DNA from: Bedellia somnulentella
Taxonomy: Eukaryota > Arthropoda > Insecta > Lepidoptera > Bedelliidae
Direction: 5' to 3'
DNA length: 64,000 bases
Assembly (NCBI GenBank): GCA_963576735.1
Contig: OY755181.1
Span: 3,906,001 to 3,970,000 of the forward strand
Below are positions 10,446-20,949 of this stretch, one piece after another; within the stretch, counting starts at the first letter, position 1; each line of letters starts with the position of its first letter. The notes below the pieces were generated by a model. It searched no databases and was not told the DNA's origin. It was given only the letters and a program-made list of their open reading frames with translations. Position numbers and translations under genes: made by a program.

Positions 10446-10712
10446 CATACATACATACATACATATACTCACGGCTATAATTCCCTAGAAGGGGTAGCCA
10501 GAGCCAAGGAATTATAAATTCCTCAGCCACTTTTGGAAGTTGAGTGGGGTTTGGGGGTAAAATAAAGGTTTTCGGTGATGGGTCTCCAACCGCATCGCCT
10601 GAAAATCCAATAAAAAGCCCCAATACCTTTAGTCGCCTCTTACGACACCCGTGGGTAGAAAAAGGTAGCGACATTCTAAGCCGGCACTACACGGCAAAGG
10701 CGGCACTACACG
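10446..10712 (-). mobile_element. SINE-like family A
   Basis: Reversed full-length copy flanked by GCGCCCAACA at 10436-10445 and 10713-10722. Its 5' terminus is locally doubled: GGCACTACACGGC occurs twice in tandem. Confidence 0.92.
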
Positions 10713-10729
10713 GCGCCCAACAATCATTT

Positions 10730-11218
10730 TAAAAGTGACAATTCGTACAATTAGTGAAGTCGCCTATTACAACACTGGCAGATAAAATTATGTTATAGGC
10801 CCAAAACGTATATTTATAACCTCTTCTCCTGATTTTTAAGTAGTTAGTAACACTGCCACTACTTTGGGGATATACGATTTTATTAGAGATTAAATAAATA
10901 TTTATGAAACCAAAAATATCTTTGCTAACAATAAGTTGCTCCAATAAAATACTTTGGATTTTATTTCGCATCATTAAAACGACGTAAACAGAGTACTGTT
11001 TTATTGCCCCACTATTATTAGGCAATTCAAGTTTCAAAAGAGAGCTAAAAGTGTTCCATTCAATGGATTCACTTAAATCAACTGTCGAAACTCAAGGCCT
11101 AAGCGCTGTTTTGGAATCTATCCAACTGAATTTCGTTCAAAACTTAACTAGCTTTCTTAGATCGTATAAAATAAATCTACTTTTCTTTGGTATTAACTGA
11201 AAATACTATTTATTAATT
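10730..11218. other. Unassigned sequence
   Basis: An open minus-strand frame of 102 codons (10729-11037) is present but has no recognised motif. CTGCCACTACTTTGGGGATA near 10852 resembles the shared LINE-X/SINE tail. Confidence 0.35.
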
Positions 11219-11345
11219 ACTAGCTTTTTGCCCCGCGACTTCGTCCGCGTGGACTTCATTTTTTGCATCCAGTTTACGTAATACCAAAATACCGAAACAC
11301 TATCTCAACTTCTGTTTTTTATATTTATAATCCCGCGGGCATTGT
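11219..11345 (+). repeat. Common lepidopteran repeat, 5' part
   Basis: CTAGCTTTTTGCCCCGCGAC followed by TTCGTCCGCGTGGA and AATCCCGCGGGC is the typical start of a widespread lepidopteran interspersed repeat. Its matching end lies at 12950-13170, so later insertions split it. Confidence 0.7.
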
Positions 11346-11530
11346 AAATGACATAAAGGACATTGAGGCTTTTTAAGTGATTGTTGGGCGATGCAGTTTG
11401 TGACCCATCACTAACAACCTTTATTAACCTATCTTTTATCAATATATTTCCAAAATTGGATGAAGAATCTCCGAAGCTATGGCTACCCTTTTATGGAATT
11501 TATGGTTGTTAGCATATATTCATGAATGAT
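11346..11530 (+). repeat. Family A, decayed
   Basis: GGCTTTTTAAGTGATTGTTG, GGCGATGCAGTTTGTGACCC, CTTTTATCAAT and GCTATGGCTACCC follow family A order. Confidence 0.65.
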
Positions 11531-11919
11531 TGATAGATGGATTTCATAAATTCAATCGCACCAAGTTTTATTATAAAATGTAAAAAAACTCTATATTAAC
11601 TTTCATTTGCTATATCAACCCGTTAGGGGTTGAGTTCCAAAAATTCCTTTTTAATTGTTCATAAGAGTCATGAAACAAATATACCAAGTTTTTATGTTCA
11701 GAAATGAGAATATCTTTAGTAAGTACAGATACGGATAGTAGTTTGGCGCTGCGGCGACGCGACGGCCCGGTGCTGCCCCTTACACTGACCGTTGGTGATA
11801 GTGGGAGAGCTTGCAGCGATTGCTCGGCAATATAGGGATGATTAGTGGTGGATCTCCTTCCAAAATAATCGCTAAATTGAAGGGATAGTGCTTGTTATTA
11901 TTATAATATAATATAGCAT

Positions 11920-12005
11920 TTACTCACACTCTGACATACACACACAAACACACATCTTTACACTCTATCTCACACACACTAACTCACGCAAACACATACA
12001 CACAC
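11920..12005. repeat. CA-rich simple sequence
   Basis: Irregular ACACACA/CTCACAC tract; low complexity. Confidence 0.7.
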
Positions 12006-12189
12006 AAACTCACAGCAAATCACGTTTAATAAAATTGTTTTTTGTTTTTATTTTCTCACATTTTTGCTATTGTTAATTTTCTTTACATTACTTTTATTTA
12101 ATAGACAATTTCTCTTAGATTTTGTATAAATTAAACTCATTTAATAATTATTTTGTTTTGTACGTTACAATGGTTGTATCTCAAACTTT

Positions 12190-12370
12190 TAAGTGGTATT
12201 ACGGGCCCCCACGATACAGGCTAGGCCTAGTGTAGGGGCTACCAATATTATCAATAATGTAAACACGGTTAAATGTTGCACTCAACCTACTCTGTAAACT
12301 ATATAAAACTGTAATTGTGCAATTGGAATTTAAATAAATTATTATTATTATTATTGTTATTATTATATAT
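12190..12370 (+). repeat. Non-LTR retrotransposon 3' end with (TTA)n tail
   Basis: CACGATACAGGCTAGGCC and TGCACTCAACCTACTCTGTA lead into AATTTAAATAAATTATTATT repeats. This is the layout of a LINE 3' UTR with a microsatellite tail (inference; family not assigned). Confidence 0.5.
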
Positions 12371-12424
12371 AGTGTTATTTTAAGCTAACAAAACATTTTT
12401 TTTACAAAAAGCTTGAATTACCTG

Positions 12425-12525
12425 AGATACGAACCCGGGACGATTGATTCATAATAGTTCTAATTAAATATTCATAGTAGTTAGTTATACCGCTACGCCA
12501 CGGAGACGTTACCGGGGCGGTGTCA
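12425..12525 (-). repeat. tRNA-like SINE head, split
   Basis: On minus the order is GTGGCGTAGCGGTATAACTA (A-box-like), a ~40-bp AT-rich insert, then CCCGGGTTCGTATCTC (B-box-like). It is not a foldable intact tRNA. Confidence 0.5.
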
Positions 12526-12950
12526 AATTTTTATTACGCTTTATTTCATATTAGTCTTACTATTGATAAACAAATTTGTCATTTAAATTGATGAAACCCC
12601 TTCATCTTTCCAAAGTGAACATTAACAAAGTGTCTGATGTGAATTCCATCGATGATAAAAATAATCGCTGCAATATTTTGAGCCATATATGAGTTAAGGT
12701 TTTTTGATGTTCCTATGAGAACTCTTGCGGATTCCTTAGTTTCAAGGAATCGTCGTCGTTTCATTTAGCTTCTAAATTTACATGTTAATATTCGTTTGCA
12801 ATATAAGTAGATGTAAAAAAAAATGTATACGATAAAAAAATAGTACATCATCCCTCGGTAGTTCCTTATTTTCGGGTATCCATTACCGTACCATTAAGCT
12901 TCTAAATTTTGATTTTTATATTAGTTTACAATATTTTACGTTGTTTTAAA
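12526..12950. other. Unassigned AT-rich sequence
   Basis: A 61-codon minus frame (12579-12764) is followed by ATGAAATAAAGC downstream, but nothing identifies it as a gene. Confidence 0.35.
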
Positions 12951-13170
12951 CGATGCACAGCGCCATCTCCAATGCATTTAGTAAGCAAACAATATTTTTG
13001 ATTTCCCATGGGAACATATTTTTTCCGGGATAAAAAGTACCCTATTATTTAATTTAGACTTCTAACTACACGTCTGAAAAATTTCAAAGCAATCGGTTCA
13101 GTATTTACGGCGTGAAAGCGGAACAAACAAACAAACAAACTCACTTTCCCATTTATAATATTAGTATGGA
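12951..13170 (+). repeat. Common lepidopteran repeat, 3' part
   Basis: CCATGGGAACATATTTTTTC, CCGGGATAAAAAGTACCC, AAGCAATCGGTTCAG, (CAAA)n and TTATAATATTAGTATGGAT. This pairs with the 5' part at 11219-11345. Confidence 0.75.
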
Positions 13171-13630
13171 TTAAGCTTTAAAGAAAGATGAGGCTGGATT
13201 TAGGTAGTAATTCTTATTGACTAAGTATCACAGATTAAAATATCGGTACCTTAATTACATTCAATCATAAACCGAGCTTAATTACTTCAAAGCCACATGG
13301 AAGAGTGATTCAAATTAGTATCATCAAATATTATTTTACAATTCAAAAATGGCATTATGAAAATGGGTAAACAAATCGATTTTTGCAGCCAAAAGTAGCT
13401 TAAACGATCTGATTGAAAATTCCACAGTTGGCATGATTTAAATAACTGTATAAACACACTGGATAAAACTGATTAAAATGTTAATTTAGACCAGACACCG
13501 TACTCATTTCATATGAAAACCAACGATCTACAAAACCGAAAGCATTGTTGGAAAACTTTTTATAAAATAAGTATTTGAATGTTTGAGAGAGACTGTCTAT
13601 GTATAAAATGGTGGCCTAAAATAGCTCCCT
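13171..13630. other. Unassigned AT-rich spacer
   Basis: No recognised element. Confidence 0.4.
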
Positions 13631-13746
13631 AGTCACGATATTGGTTAGAATGAGATAACATTATACGATAGTAAGTAAGTTTGAAAGAGATGGCTATTTA
13701 TACCACGCGATATCTAGTTAAAAAGTCGCTCGAACTTGCTATGCAG
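13631..13746 (+). repeat. Family G repeat (~115 bp, unnamed)
   Basis: Blocks CACGATATTGGTTAGAATGA, GAAAGAGATGGCTATTTATA, CCACGCGATATCTAGTTAAA and GTCGCTCGAACTTGCTATGC recur in the same order at 39428-39545 and 52901-53018, and reversed at 32941-33010. No tail or inverted ends seen. Confidence 0.7.
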
Positions 13747-13830
13747 TTTACTTATTCCCGTCTTGCCATGCGATTAGAAGACATAAACCTATCACCATGC
13801 GCCTTTTATAATACCATTATTTAATCATAG

Positions 13831-14078
13831 CTGTGTAGTGTCGGCTTAGAATAGCACTACCCCATTTTTTTCCGGTGGGTGTACGTAAGAGGCGACTAAC
13901 GGACTTGGGGCTTTTTAAGGGATTTTTGGGCGATGCGGTTGGAGACCCATCACCAACAACCTTTATTTTACCATCTTTTCCCCACTCAACTTCCGAAAGT
14001 GGCTGAGGAATTTTTAATTTCTCAGCTCTGGCTACCCCTTTTAGGGATTTATAGCCGTGAGTATATGTATGTATGTAT
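13831..14078 (+). mobile_element. SINE-like family A
   Basis: Full length, CTGTGTAGTGTCGGCTTAG to GTATATGTATGTATG, flanked by TAATCAT / AAATCATT. Confidence 0.9.
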
Positions 14079-14117
14079 TAAATCATTAAGTTCCAGTGAT
14101 CTTGTTAAATATGTATG

Positions 14118-14330
14118 TAATTGTGTTGTATCGGTGCAAGATAGTACTAACCCATTTATTCCCCTCCTGGTGCGTTAATGGTGACTTTGGGAGTTAGCGA
14201 TTTTTAAATTGTTGTTGGGCAATGTGGCTAATGGCTATTTATCAACCTTTATTTTACAATATATATCCCACTAATTCTGAGGCCCTTGCTACACTTTTCT
14301 GGGATTACCTTCTACACGATATTCCGTTAG
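14118..14330 (+). repeat. Family A, decayed
   Basis: GTATCGGTGCAAGATAGTAC, GTTGTTGGGCAATGTGGCTA and TGCTACACTTTTCTGGGATT match family A at low identity. Confidence 0.6.
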
Positions 14331-14372
14331 CATTTGTCTCTAGACAAAACAACATTTTTCTAATCACACGTT

Positions 14373-14401
14373 AAGCTTTTGGAAGTTGAATGAGTAAAAG
14401 A
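14373..14401 (-). repeat. Family A, left piece of the Helitron target
   Basis: CTTTTGGAAGTTGAATGAGT plus AAAAGA is the reversed family A middle. It continues at 17120 with TAAGTAAAATAAGG and GTGACGGGTCTCCGACC, so the intervening 2.7 kb was inserted into it. Confidence 0.75.
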
Positions 14402-14585
14402 TACCCACCAAAAACATTCTGTAAAAAACTAGCCAAGTCTCAATAGATCTGCTTGTTTATCCCTAAAAAGTAATGAAATCTCTAAAATAAGTGGAGCCAA
14501 GTCTAAGGTTCCTTACTGCGATTTATTTATTATAATAGTTATTTTTAAGTGACTTGGCCGTTGACTTGTAATAAGTAGATTATTA
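14402..14585. mobile_element. Partial MITE arm outside Helitron copy 2
   Basis: This is the reverse complement of the right arm of the 530-bp MITE (it includes GACTTGTAATAAGTAGATTA from just inside that arm). It is cut at GATTATTA, where the inner unit begins with TCCCACC. Its other half is not found beyond 17119. Confidence 0.8.
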
Positions 14586-14586
14586 T

Positions 14587-15116
14587 CCCACCAAAAACAT
14601 TCTGTAAAAAACTAGCCAAGTCTCAATAGATCTGCTTGTTTATCCCTAAAAAGTAATGAAATCTCTAAAATAAGTGGAGCCAAGTCTAAGGTTCCTTACT
14701 GCGATTTATTTATTATAATAGTTAATTTTACGTGACTTGGCCGTTCACCATTCTTTACACGTTTAGTATGTACAAGTTTATTTACTAAGTTATTTGCAGA
14801 TTTATTTAAATCTTCTAAAGTTCTTATGCCGATTATGTAGAGAGTCCACTTAACATTTTTTTGTGATCCTAATCTATCTTTATTTTTAGTTGTAAGAACT
14901 CTGGTGATTGTTTCATGTTTCCCTAAAACTTTAATAATAATCTACTTATTACAAGTCAACGGCCAAGTCACGTAAAAATAACTATTATAATAAATAAATC
15001 GCAGTAAGGAACCTTAGACTTGGCTCCACTTATTTTAGAGATTTCATTACTTTTTAGGGATAAACAAGCAGATCTATTGAGACTTGGCTAGTTTTTTACA
15101 GAATGTTTTTGGTGGG
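14587..15116. mobile_element. Long-TIR MITE, 530 bp, copy 2
   Basis: Same 159-bp inverted arms as copy 1, again marking the left edge of the Helitron unit. Confidence 0.85.
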
Positions 15117-15186
15117 ATTTCACTTCTTTTTGACAGGACGTAGACTGATTGAATGGTTACATTTCCTTATTAGGCAGTTTTTTCTT

Positions 15187-15990
15187 TTAAGAAGTAGTTT
15201 TTTTATTATAAGTTTCTTGTACAGTAGTAACAGTTTTTCGTTTTGCCCATTCTCGTTCATTATTTATTCTTCTAGATAGATTGGACGGTTTAATTTCTGA
15301 AAAACCAGAGCAGTATTTACGCCTAAGCCGGTTATATTCGGTAATCGCTAACACTTGAGCCTTTATACTATTGAAGGAAATATTTATAAGGTGCACCCCA
15401 TGAAGATTGGTTACTATTGAAAGCGCCACGTAGGTTTGGCAACAAGAGAATATAGAGGTTCCAATATCCATGAGGGCACTTTCTAGGCTTAGACCTTGGC
15501 TCTTGTAAATTGTTAGAGCATACGCCACGCAGATTGGGAATTGCTCTCTGTAAACGTATGCTCGAGGTATAATCTCAAATTTTGACTTAATAGGCAATAA
15601 TTTATGAATCAAATTATCGCCAAATTTTATTATTAATTTTGGCTTTGTTTGGTCTTCCGGGTCCCATTTCACTTTTTGTATAACGCCTATCGACCCATTC
15701 ACTAAACCTAAACTAACATCAATGTTTCTCCTAAGCATTACTTTAGCTCCCTCTTTAATGATTATAGTCTAATCCAGCAGTCATCGACGCATCATCTTCG
15801 TATTTATTTAAACACGCCCAGGCTTTCTTTATCAAACTTTTTGAACAATCCAAGGAATCTTTAGCTATCAATTTTATCTCGGGGTGCGGAATCACTTTTA
15901 ACTTGAATGGGAGAGACATGATCCGTCTTTGAGCATACCAACTACACGGTAGCCATAAAATTCATCGTCGCCTTTGAATATTGTGGACAT
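15187..15990 (-). pseudogene. Helitron PIF1-like helicase C-terminus, broken, copy 2
   Basis: The 183-codon frame at 15187-15738 is identical in protein to that at 3413-3964, including ALSIVT in place of ALSRVR. The upstream frameshifts are shared too. Two copies with the same defects mean copying occurred after inactivation and must have used enzymes supplied by another element. Confidence 0.8.
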
Positions 15991-16379
15991 TTTTAATGAT
16001 ATTACCTTGTGAAATCAAATAAAAACAAATTCCACGACTTCTCAATAATACACTCTTTAAAATTGGTATGACACGTTTTACCGAATGTCGCGAGGTGATT
16101 TTTCAATAAGCGTAATTATTTTACTGAGGGTGGATGCAAATAACATCAATAACTAAAAAATCAAAGTACCTTCAAAGAAAATATGTTTAATATTTCGCGG
16201 ATCTTTGTTCCCCTCATGGGCCACTTTGTTCTATCTTTAGCGGATAGATGGTGTAAATTAAATGCCCAGATACTTTACAAATTCATATATTTTAAAAAGG
16301 ATGTTAATTGTACAATGGTCGTAGGTCAAATGACATGAGTAGACTAGACAGATTTGTATAAGTATCTTTAAGCGCCTGA

Positions 16380-16634
16380 ATGTGTTTGCCGTGTAGTGTC
16401 GGCTTAGAACAACACTACCCCATTTCTACCCGTGGGTGATCGTAAGAGGCGACTAAGGGTATAGGGGCATTTTTAAGTGATTTTTGGGCGATGTGGTTGG
16501 AGACCCGTCACCAATATCATTTATTATTACCATCTTTTTCCCAATCAACTTCCGAAAGTGGCTGAGGAATTTCTCATTTCCAAGCTTTGGCTACCCCGTT
16601 AAGGGATTTAAAGCCGTGAGTATATGTATGTATG
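16380..16634 (+). mobile_element. SINE-like family A inside Helitron copy 2
   Basis: Same insertion as 4606-4860, with the same TTAAGCGCCTGA duplication; a passenger of the Helitron unit. Confidence 0.9.
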
Positions 16635-17119
16635 TTAAGCGCCTGACGTACCGGTGACGGCAATTGTTCTCGCGATGGTATTTTTGCGTAATATTTGTTC
16701 AGGCGTTAAGTCTGAAAAAGTACTCTTATGTTTTCTTTCAGATCTTCCATAAACCTTGTTCTGATAGTTTTTTCTCTATGTGGGCGTTAAAATCTACCTC
16801 GGTACCAAATTTCAGCTCTGTAGGTCTATGGGAAGTACTAGTTCTATTTTGATGATCAGTGAGTCAGTCAGTGTCGAAAATGCGAAACTTTGGATTAACT
16901 TAACTTGGGAATTAATTAATCTACCGACTTGAAATTTTGGATTTCAAGTGTGTGATTACGAATTTCTAGGTGACGAAAATTTCAGCGATTTAATCCTATC
17001 CAGAGGTTCTCGAATGGGGGCCTGAAAATGCGGCGAAACGGTTCCAGTAAAGGATGGTACGGCAGTGTTTGCTTTTTGCTTCGCGCTCGACTTGGCGGGG
17101 GCACTGCCGTGCCCCCAGA

Positions 17120-17160
17120 TAAGTAAAATAAGGTTTCTTGGTGACGGGTCTCCGACCACA
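17120..17160 (-). repeat. Family A, right piece of the Helitron target
   Basis: TAAGTAAAATAAGG, then GTGACGGGTCTCCGACCACA; rejoins the piece at 14373-14401. Confidence 0.75.
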
Positions 17161-17298
17161 TTGGAACGCACGAACGGCGAACAAAAGATTAAAAAAAATC
17201 AAAGAAAGAAATAAGATAACACCAGTTTACGAGTATTTCCGGTTAAATACACACAACACATTTAACACAGAAGAACACCAAAAAAATTACTAACTAAC

Positions 17299-17395
17299 GT
17301 GGGTATTTTGAATACCAGGTGACAATGTCACGTGATGGTCAGAAGTATTAGTACCTCTGCCAACCCCTTCGGGGATATTCAGCGTGAAGGTTTGA
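17299..17395 (+). repeat. SINE family B, 3' fragment
   Basis: ACGTGGGTATTTTGAATACC, CACGTGATGGTCAGAAGTAT and CTCTGCCAACCCCTTCGGGG. Confidence 0.8.
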
Positions 17396-17939
17396 TTGAA
17401 AATTGAGATAATGAAAATGTGAATATACAGCGTGAACATTTGAGTTTAACAGAATTATTTAAAAAAATAAGTTTTAGAATAGATTCTACAATTACCACCT
17501 CCAACTCAAAAAAAAGTTCCTTCATCCGTTTTTAATCTAAAAGTGAAACAATCTCTTATCACACATTTAGCTAAATAGCTGCTAAGCGTGGGTGGAACTG
17601 TGAACGTGGTTTTTGTATAGCCAGCGACTGCGGTGAAGATTACCGTTTAGATTACTGCTTTTAAAAGCGCTAAATTGCTAGCTAAGCTAAATACTTAACA
17701 CCGGGTATAAGGAGTTTGTATAGGTTTTCAAACTAATTTGCTGAAATTAGCTGTTATGTTTGTTTAAAGTTAGGAGTTTGGAAGTTCTTGTGCGTAAGTA
17801 ATTAATAAGTTTAGATACTGAAGTCTGACTTCGAAATTTGTTTGGCTAATGAGAATCTGACATATTTTTAATTATGAAAAAAGTAAGGGTAATTTGTATT
17901 GGATACAATTCGACTTGTTATGTGTATATTTTAAAGTTG
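17396..17939. other. Unassigned spacer
   Basis: No recognised element. Confidence 0.4.
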
Positions 17940-18070
17940 ACCCAACACCAAAAACATTTATTTTACAATATTTTCCCCACTTAACTTCCAAAAGTTGCTG
18001 AAGAATTTTATGATTGTGAGGTTCTGTCTACTCTGTTTCAGGGATTTAAAGCCGTGAGTATATGCATATA
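17940..18070 (+). repeat. Family A, 3' part, decayed
   Basis: TTTTCCCCACTTAACTTCCA, AAAGTTGCTGAAGAATT and AAAGCCGTGAGTATATGC. The inverted-repeat mariner follows directly in its tail. Confidence 0.7.
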
Positions 18071-18072
18071 TA

Positions 18073-19031
18073 CAGGGTGGCTCATTCAAATCGGTCAGTA
18101 TGGGAAAGTCTGAAACCATACGAAGATTTGTTCTTAGGAACCATGTCACCGATTTCGATAAAAAGAAAAACTGCATTCATACATTTGAAAAAAAATTGTC
18201 GGTCCCAGCTCGGGAATCGAACCCGGTTGTTTTGAAAAAACTAACTTACACTTTTTCTATTTTGATATCGATTGTGTAGGTCTTAAGCTGTAAATGTCTC
18301 CATAAACATGATGTCTTAAATGAATAAAAAGCATTGTTTTGACATAATGTAATTTCTCAAATTTCTCAAAGTAGGTGTTCGAAGTGACCACTGTTACAAT
18401 ATTCAACAAGTTCAGGCATGTAAAATTGTCTCTATGACTGTACCTCTCAACTTATTAATAATAAGTTATTACATACATGCAGGGTATCATGTGGTTTGCA
18501 TCCAATTAAACATTTAAGGAAGTTTTGTTATCTACAGTAATTAAACACTAACAATCAATTGAAAAGCCCACTTAAAGTAAGTATGTAGATATTGTAGATA
18601 CACAGTCGCCCGATTTAACGCCTCTAGACTATTTTTTATGGGGTTACGTTAAGGATGAAGTTTACAAAACCTAAAAGCAGCCATGGAGTCAATTTTAACG
18701 CAAATTCACCACATAAAGATACAAAATTCAATAGTAATATCGTTACCTGAACGTGTTGAAAATTGTATTGAAAAAAATGGTGGTTGCATTTTATTCATTT
18801 TAGACATCATGTTTTATGGAGACATTAACAGCTTAAGACCTACACAATCGATATCAAAATAGAAAAAGTGTAAGTTTATTTTTTCAAAACAACCGGGTTC
18901 GATTCCCGAGCTGGGTACTGTTTTTTTTTCAAATGCATGAATGCAGTTTTTCTTTTAATCAAAATCGGTGACATGGTATGTCTTATGGTTTCAGGCTTTC
19001 CCATACTGACCGATTTGAATGAGCCACCCTG
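18073..19031. mobile_element. Mariner-superfamily element made of two inverted 3' ends
   Basis: Ends are CAGGGTGGCTCATTC and its complement, flanked by TA on both sides, as for Tc1/mariner elements. The arms (about 18073-18330 and 18788-19031) are ~250 bp, far longer than usual mariner TIRs. Homology continues inward: minus-strand 18340-18440 encodes ELVEYCNSGHFEHLL-stop, and plus-strand 18745-18800 encodes the related LPERVENCIEKNGG, both transposase C-termini. So the element is an inverted duplication of one transposon's 3' half. Each arm also holds CCGGGTTCGATTCCCGAGCT, a tRNA T-arm/B-box-like sequence. Confidence 0.85.
18606..18800 (+). pseudogene. Mariner-family transposase C-terminal remnant
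   Basis: SPDLTPLDYFLWGYVKDEVY is the region around the third catalytic aspartate of Tc1/mariner DDE/DDD transposases (SPDL-PLD-FLWG). A stop follows at about 18672. After further stops, LPERVENCIEKNGG marks the C-terminus. Dead remnant; the N-terminal DNA-binding part and first catalytic residues are absent. Confidence 0.8.
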
Positions 19032-19094
19032 TATATGTTTAAAATAAGATAACATTACATTGCCACTACACAAATACTAATATATCTCTAATAA

Positions 19095-19378
19095 TTTAGG
19101 AGCAGAGCGAGTTCAAATCTTGAGTCAGCCTAAGCTAATGTGTCTTTTACAAATTCAAACTGTGTGCCTGATTCATCCAGAATGTTAACGGTTAGGATAA
19201 CCATTGTAAAGGAATCTTCACGGCTGAGTTGTATTAAGTCATGTGACAGAGTATTCGTACAAAGTGGCAGGAGGCCTGCTTCATAATTAGGTGACCAAAA
19301 TGACACGTGATTTTCAGAAGTATTAGTACCTCTGCCAATTCTTCAAGGATATACGGAGTGAAAGTTAAGTTTGGGAGT
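19095..19378 (+). repeat. SINE family B, diverged and deleted
   Basis: GCGAGTTCAAATCTTGAGTC, GGCTGAGTTGTATTAAGTCA, then AAGTATTAGTACCTCTGCCA to the AAGGATATACGG end. Confidence 0.75.
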
Positions 19379-19903
19379 TTGAGTTCGAGTTCAAGAATTC
19401 ATTAATTTTAATACGGTTATCGAAGAAAGGTGTCTTATTTTATCTAAGTAGGTAATGTACTACTTCAAAAAAGTTAATATTCTCCTAAAGCAAACACAAC
19501 ACTTACAGTATCAAAAATATTATCAACAGCACTAAATATAAACTGCTTCTTTTGATAAAAACTTCTGACATAAAACAATAGTCGAATACTCAGTCCTCCG
19601 ACCAAGATAAACAATGTAGCATTCACCAGAAACTTAGCCACTCCAACTTCCTTTTCTATCTTAATTCCAACACAATAGAAGTTTTTTTTGCTTGAACTTC
19701 ATCAAAGTTCTTCAAGGTGTATAGCAACTTTTCAATTAAATGAAGAAAAAACACAAGTTCTCTTGTTAGTATTGCTGCTTTTGTAGTTACAAAAAATACA
19801 TGACCTCAAAACTAATTGGCTAGGACTGCCGTGCTATTAAGGTTTTTTATTTTCCATGTAACACGTTCGACAGCAAAACGACTTCTATTTTGTACTGCCA
19901 TTT

Positions 19904-19957
19904 CGCATTTTAATAAAAGATCTTAATCACGTGATTAAGATCTTTTATTAAAATGCG
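19904..19957. other. 54-bp perfect palindrome
   Basis: Two 27-bp arms without spacer, centred on CACGTG between 19930 and 19931 (outer CGCATTTTAATAAAAG, inner ATCTTAATCAC). An independent 20-bp perfect palindrome, TTATATAAACGTTTATATAA, follows at 19961-19980. Confidence 0.95.
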
Positions 19958-19984
19958 AGATTATATAAACGTTTATATAATGTA

Positions 19985-20575
19985 AATACATACATTTACT
20001 CACGCCGTTAGGTCCCTTTGGGGTAGGCAGAGACTATCAATCGCCACTTAGTACGATCCTGACAAACCTCTCTAGCTTCGTTCACATCCATCAATCTTTT
20101 CATAAATGCTCTTTTATGCTTCATACTTGAGACGCCTGCTTTTTTGAGTACATTCTCTATTTGGTCCAAATATGTCCTCAGAGGTCGTCCTCTACTAACA
20201 TTACTTCGACATTGGCTCAATGTGCCAAAACCATCTCAACATTCCTTTTTCTATCTTTTTTTACAATATCATCATTAACACCGCGCTTTTTACGAATAAC
20301 ACTATTTCTCACTCGATCACATAATCTTACATTATATTTTTCCTGATCTCTACTGCATTTTCTCTGCTCTTATGCTTGTTCTGCCACACCCCACAACCAA
20401 CATTCGCTGCCATACATAAGCGTAGGAACCAGTACGGCATCATGCACAGTCATTCGGGCCTTTTCAAACACCGATTGACTTGTCATTAGGCTATTTATTG
20501 TTATATTTACCGCATTACCCTTTTCACTCGTTTCACTTTCTGACCCTCGTAAACAAACTTCCCAGGTACATTTGT
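19985..20575 (-). pseudogene. LINE-X ORF2 3' end
   Basis: Reading on minus, a decayed frame gives the peptide order seen in lepidopteran LINE ORF2 C-termini: GCGVWQ-like residues (about 20390), then GRPLRTYLDQIENVLKKAG, SSMKHKRAFMKRLMDVNEAR, VCQDRTKWRLIVSAYPKGT and a stop. The intact part is 20008-20220. The TACATACATTTACTCACG 3' tail lies at 19985-20003. 5'-truncated and frameshifted, so no enzyme is encoded. Confidence 0.8.
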
Positions 20576-20949
20576 ATGTAATATATAAGTCAACTTAGAA
20601 TTTGTTTGAACGGCAAAATTGTGTCGTCAACAGTTTTAGAGCGTCCAGCATAAAAAGAGATACAGATGGTTTAAAAGGTTCTGGCTGGCTTGTAAACACT
20701 CGAAATCTCAATATTCTGTGGTAGGTCTGAAAATGATACTAGTATCTCTACTTTCTACAGTTGTAATGATGTATCTAGAAATTTATTTTGGCTTGAATTC
20801 GGAAACAAATACTTTATATTTTAATTTTAAATCTTATGTCTTAATTTGTTGATTCAAAGTATTCGCTTGTATCAAAAAAAAGAAAAAAAACATCTTTATT
20901 TTTGTAAAAAAAACATTAATTAAATTAAACTTATTAAAAAGAAACAACC

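Larger units (their letters stand above)
14586..17119 (-). mobile_element. Truncated Helitron unit, copy 2 (with terminal MITE)
   Basis: Same content as 2812-5345: MITE at 14587-15116, helicase remnant at 15187-15990, family A SINE at 16380-16634, and the Helitron 5' region to 17119. It is preceded by A and followed by T. Together with the outer partial MITE arm it interrupts a family A element (14373-14401 and 17120-17160), which gives a clean empty-site reconstruction. Identity with copy 1 appears complete in the stretches compared, so copying is recent or the copies are being converted. Confidence 0.85.

Noticed and set aside
10729..11037. 102-codon minus frame
   Set aside because: No motif recognised and no exon signals; kept only as unassigned sequence.
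2812..17119. The near-identical 2.5-kb copies as a pure assembly artefact
   Set aside because: The flanks differ completely and the second copy interrupts a family A element at a clean A^T site, which an artefact would not produce. Long-read confirmation would still settle it.
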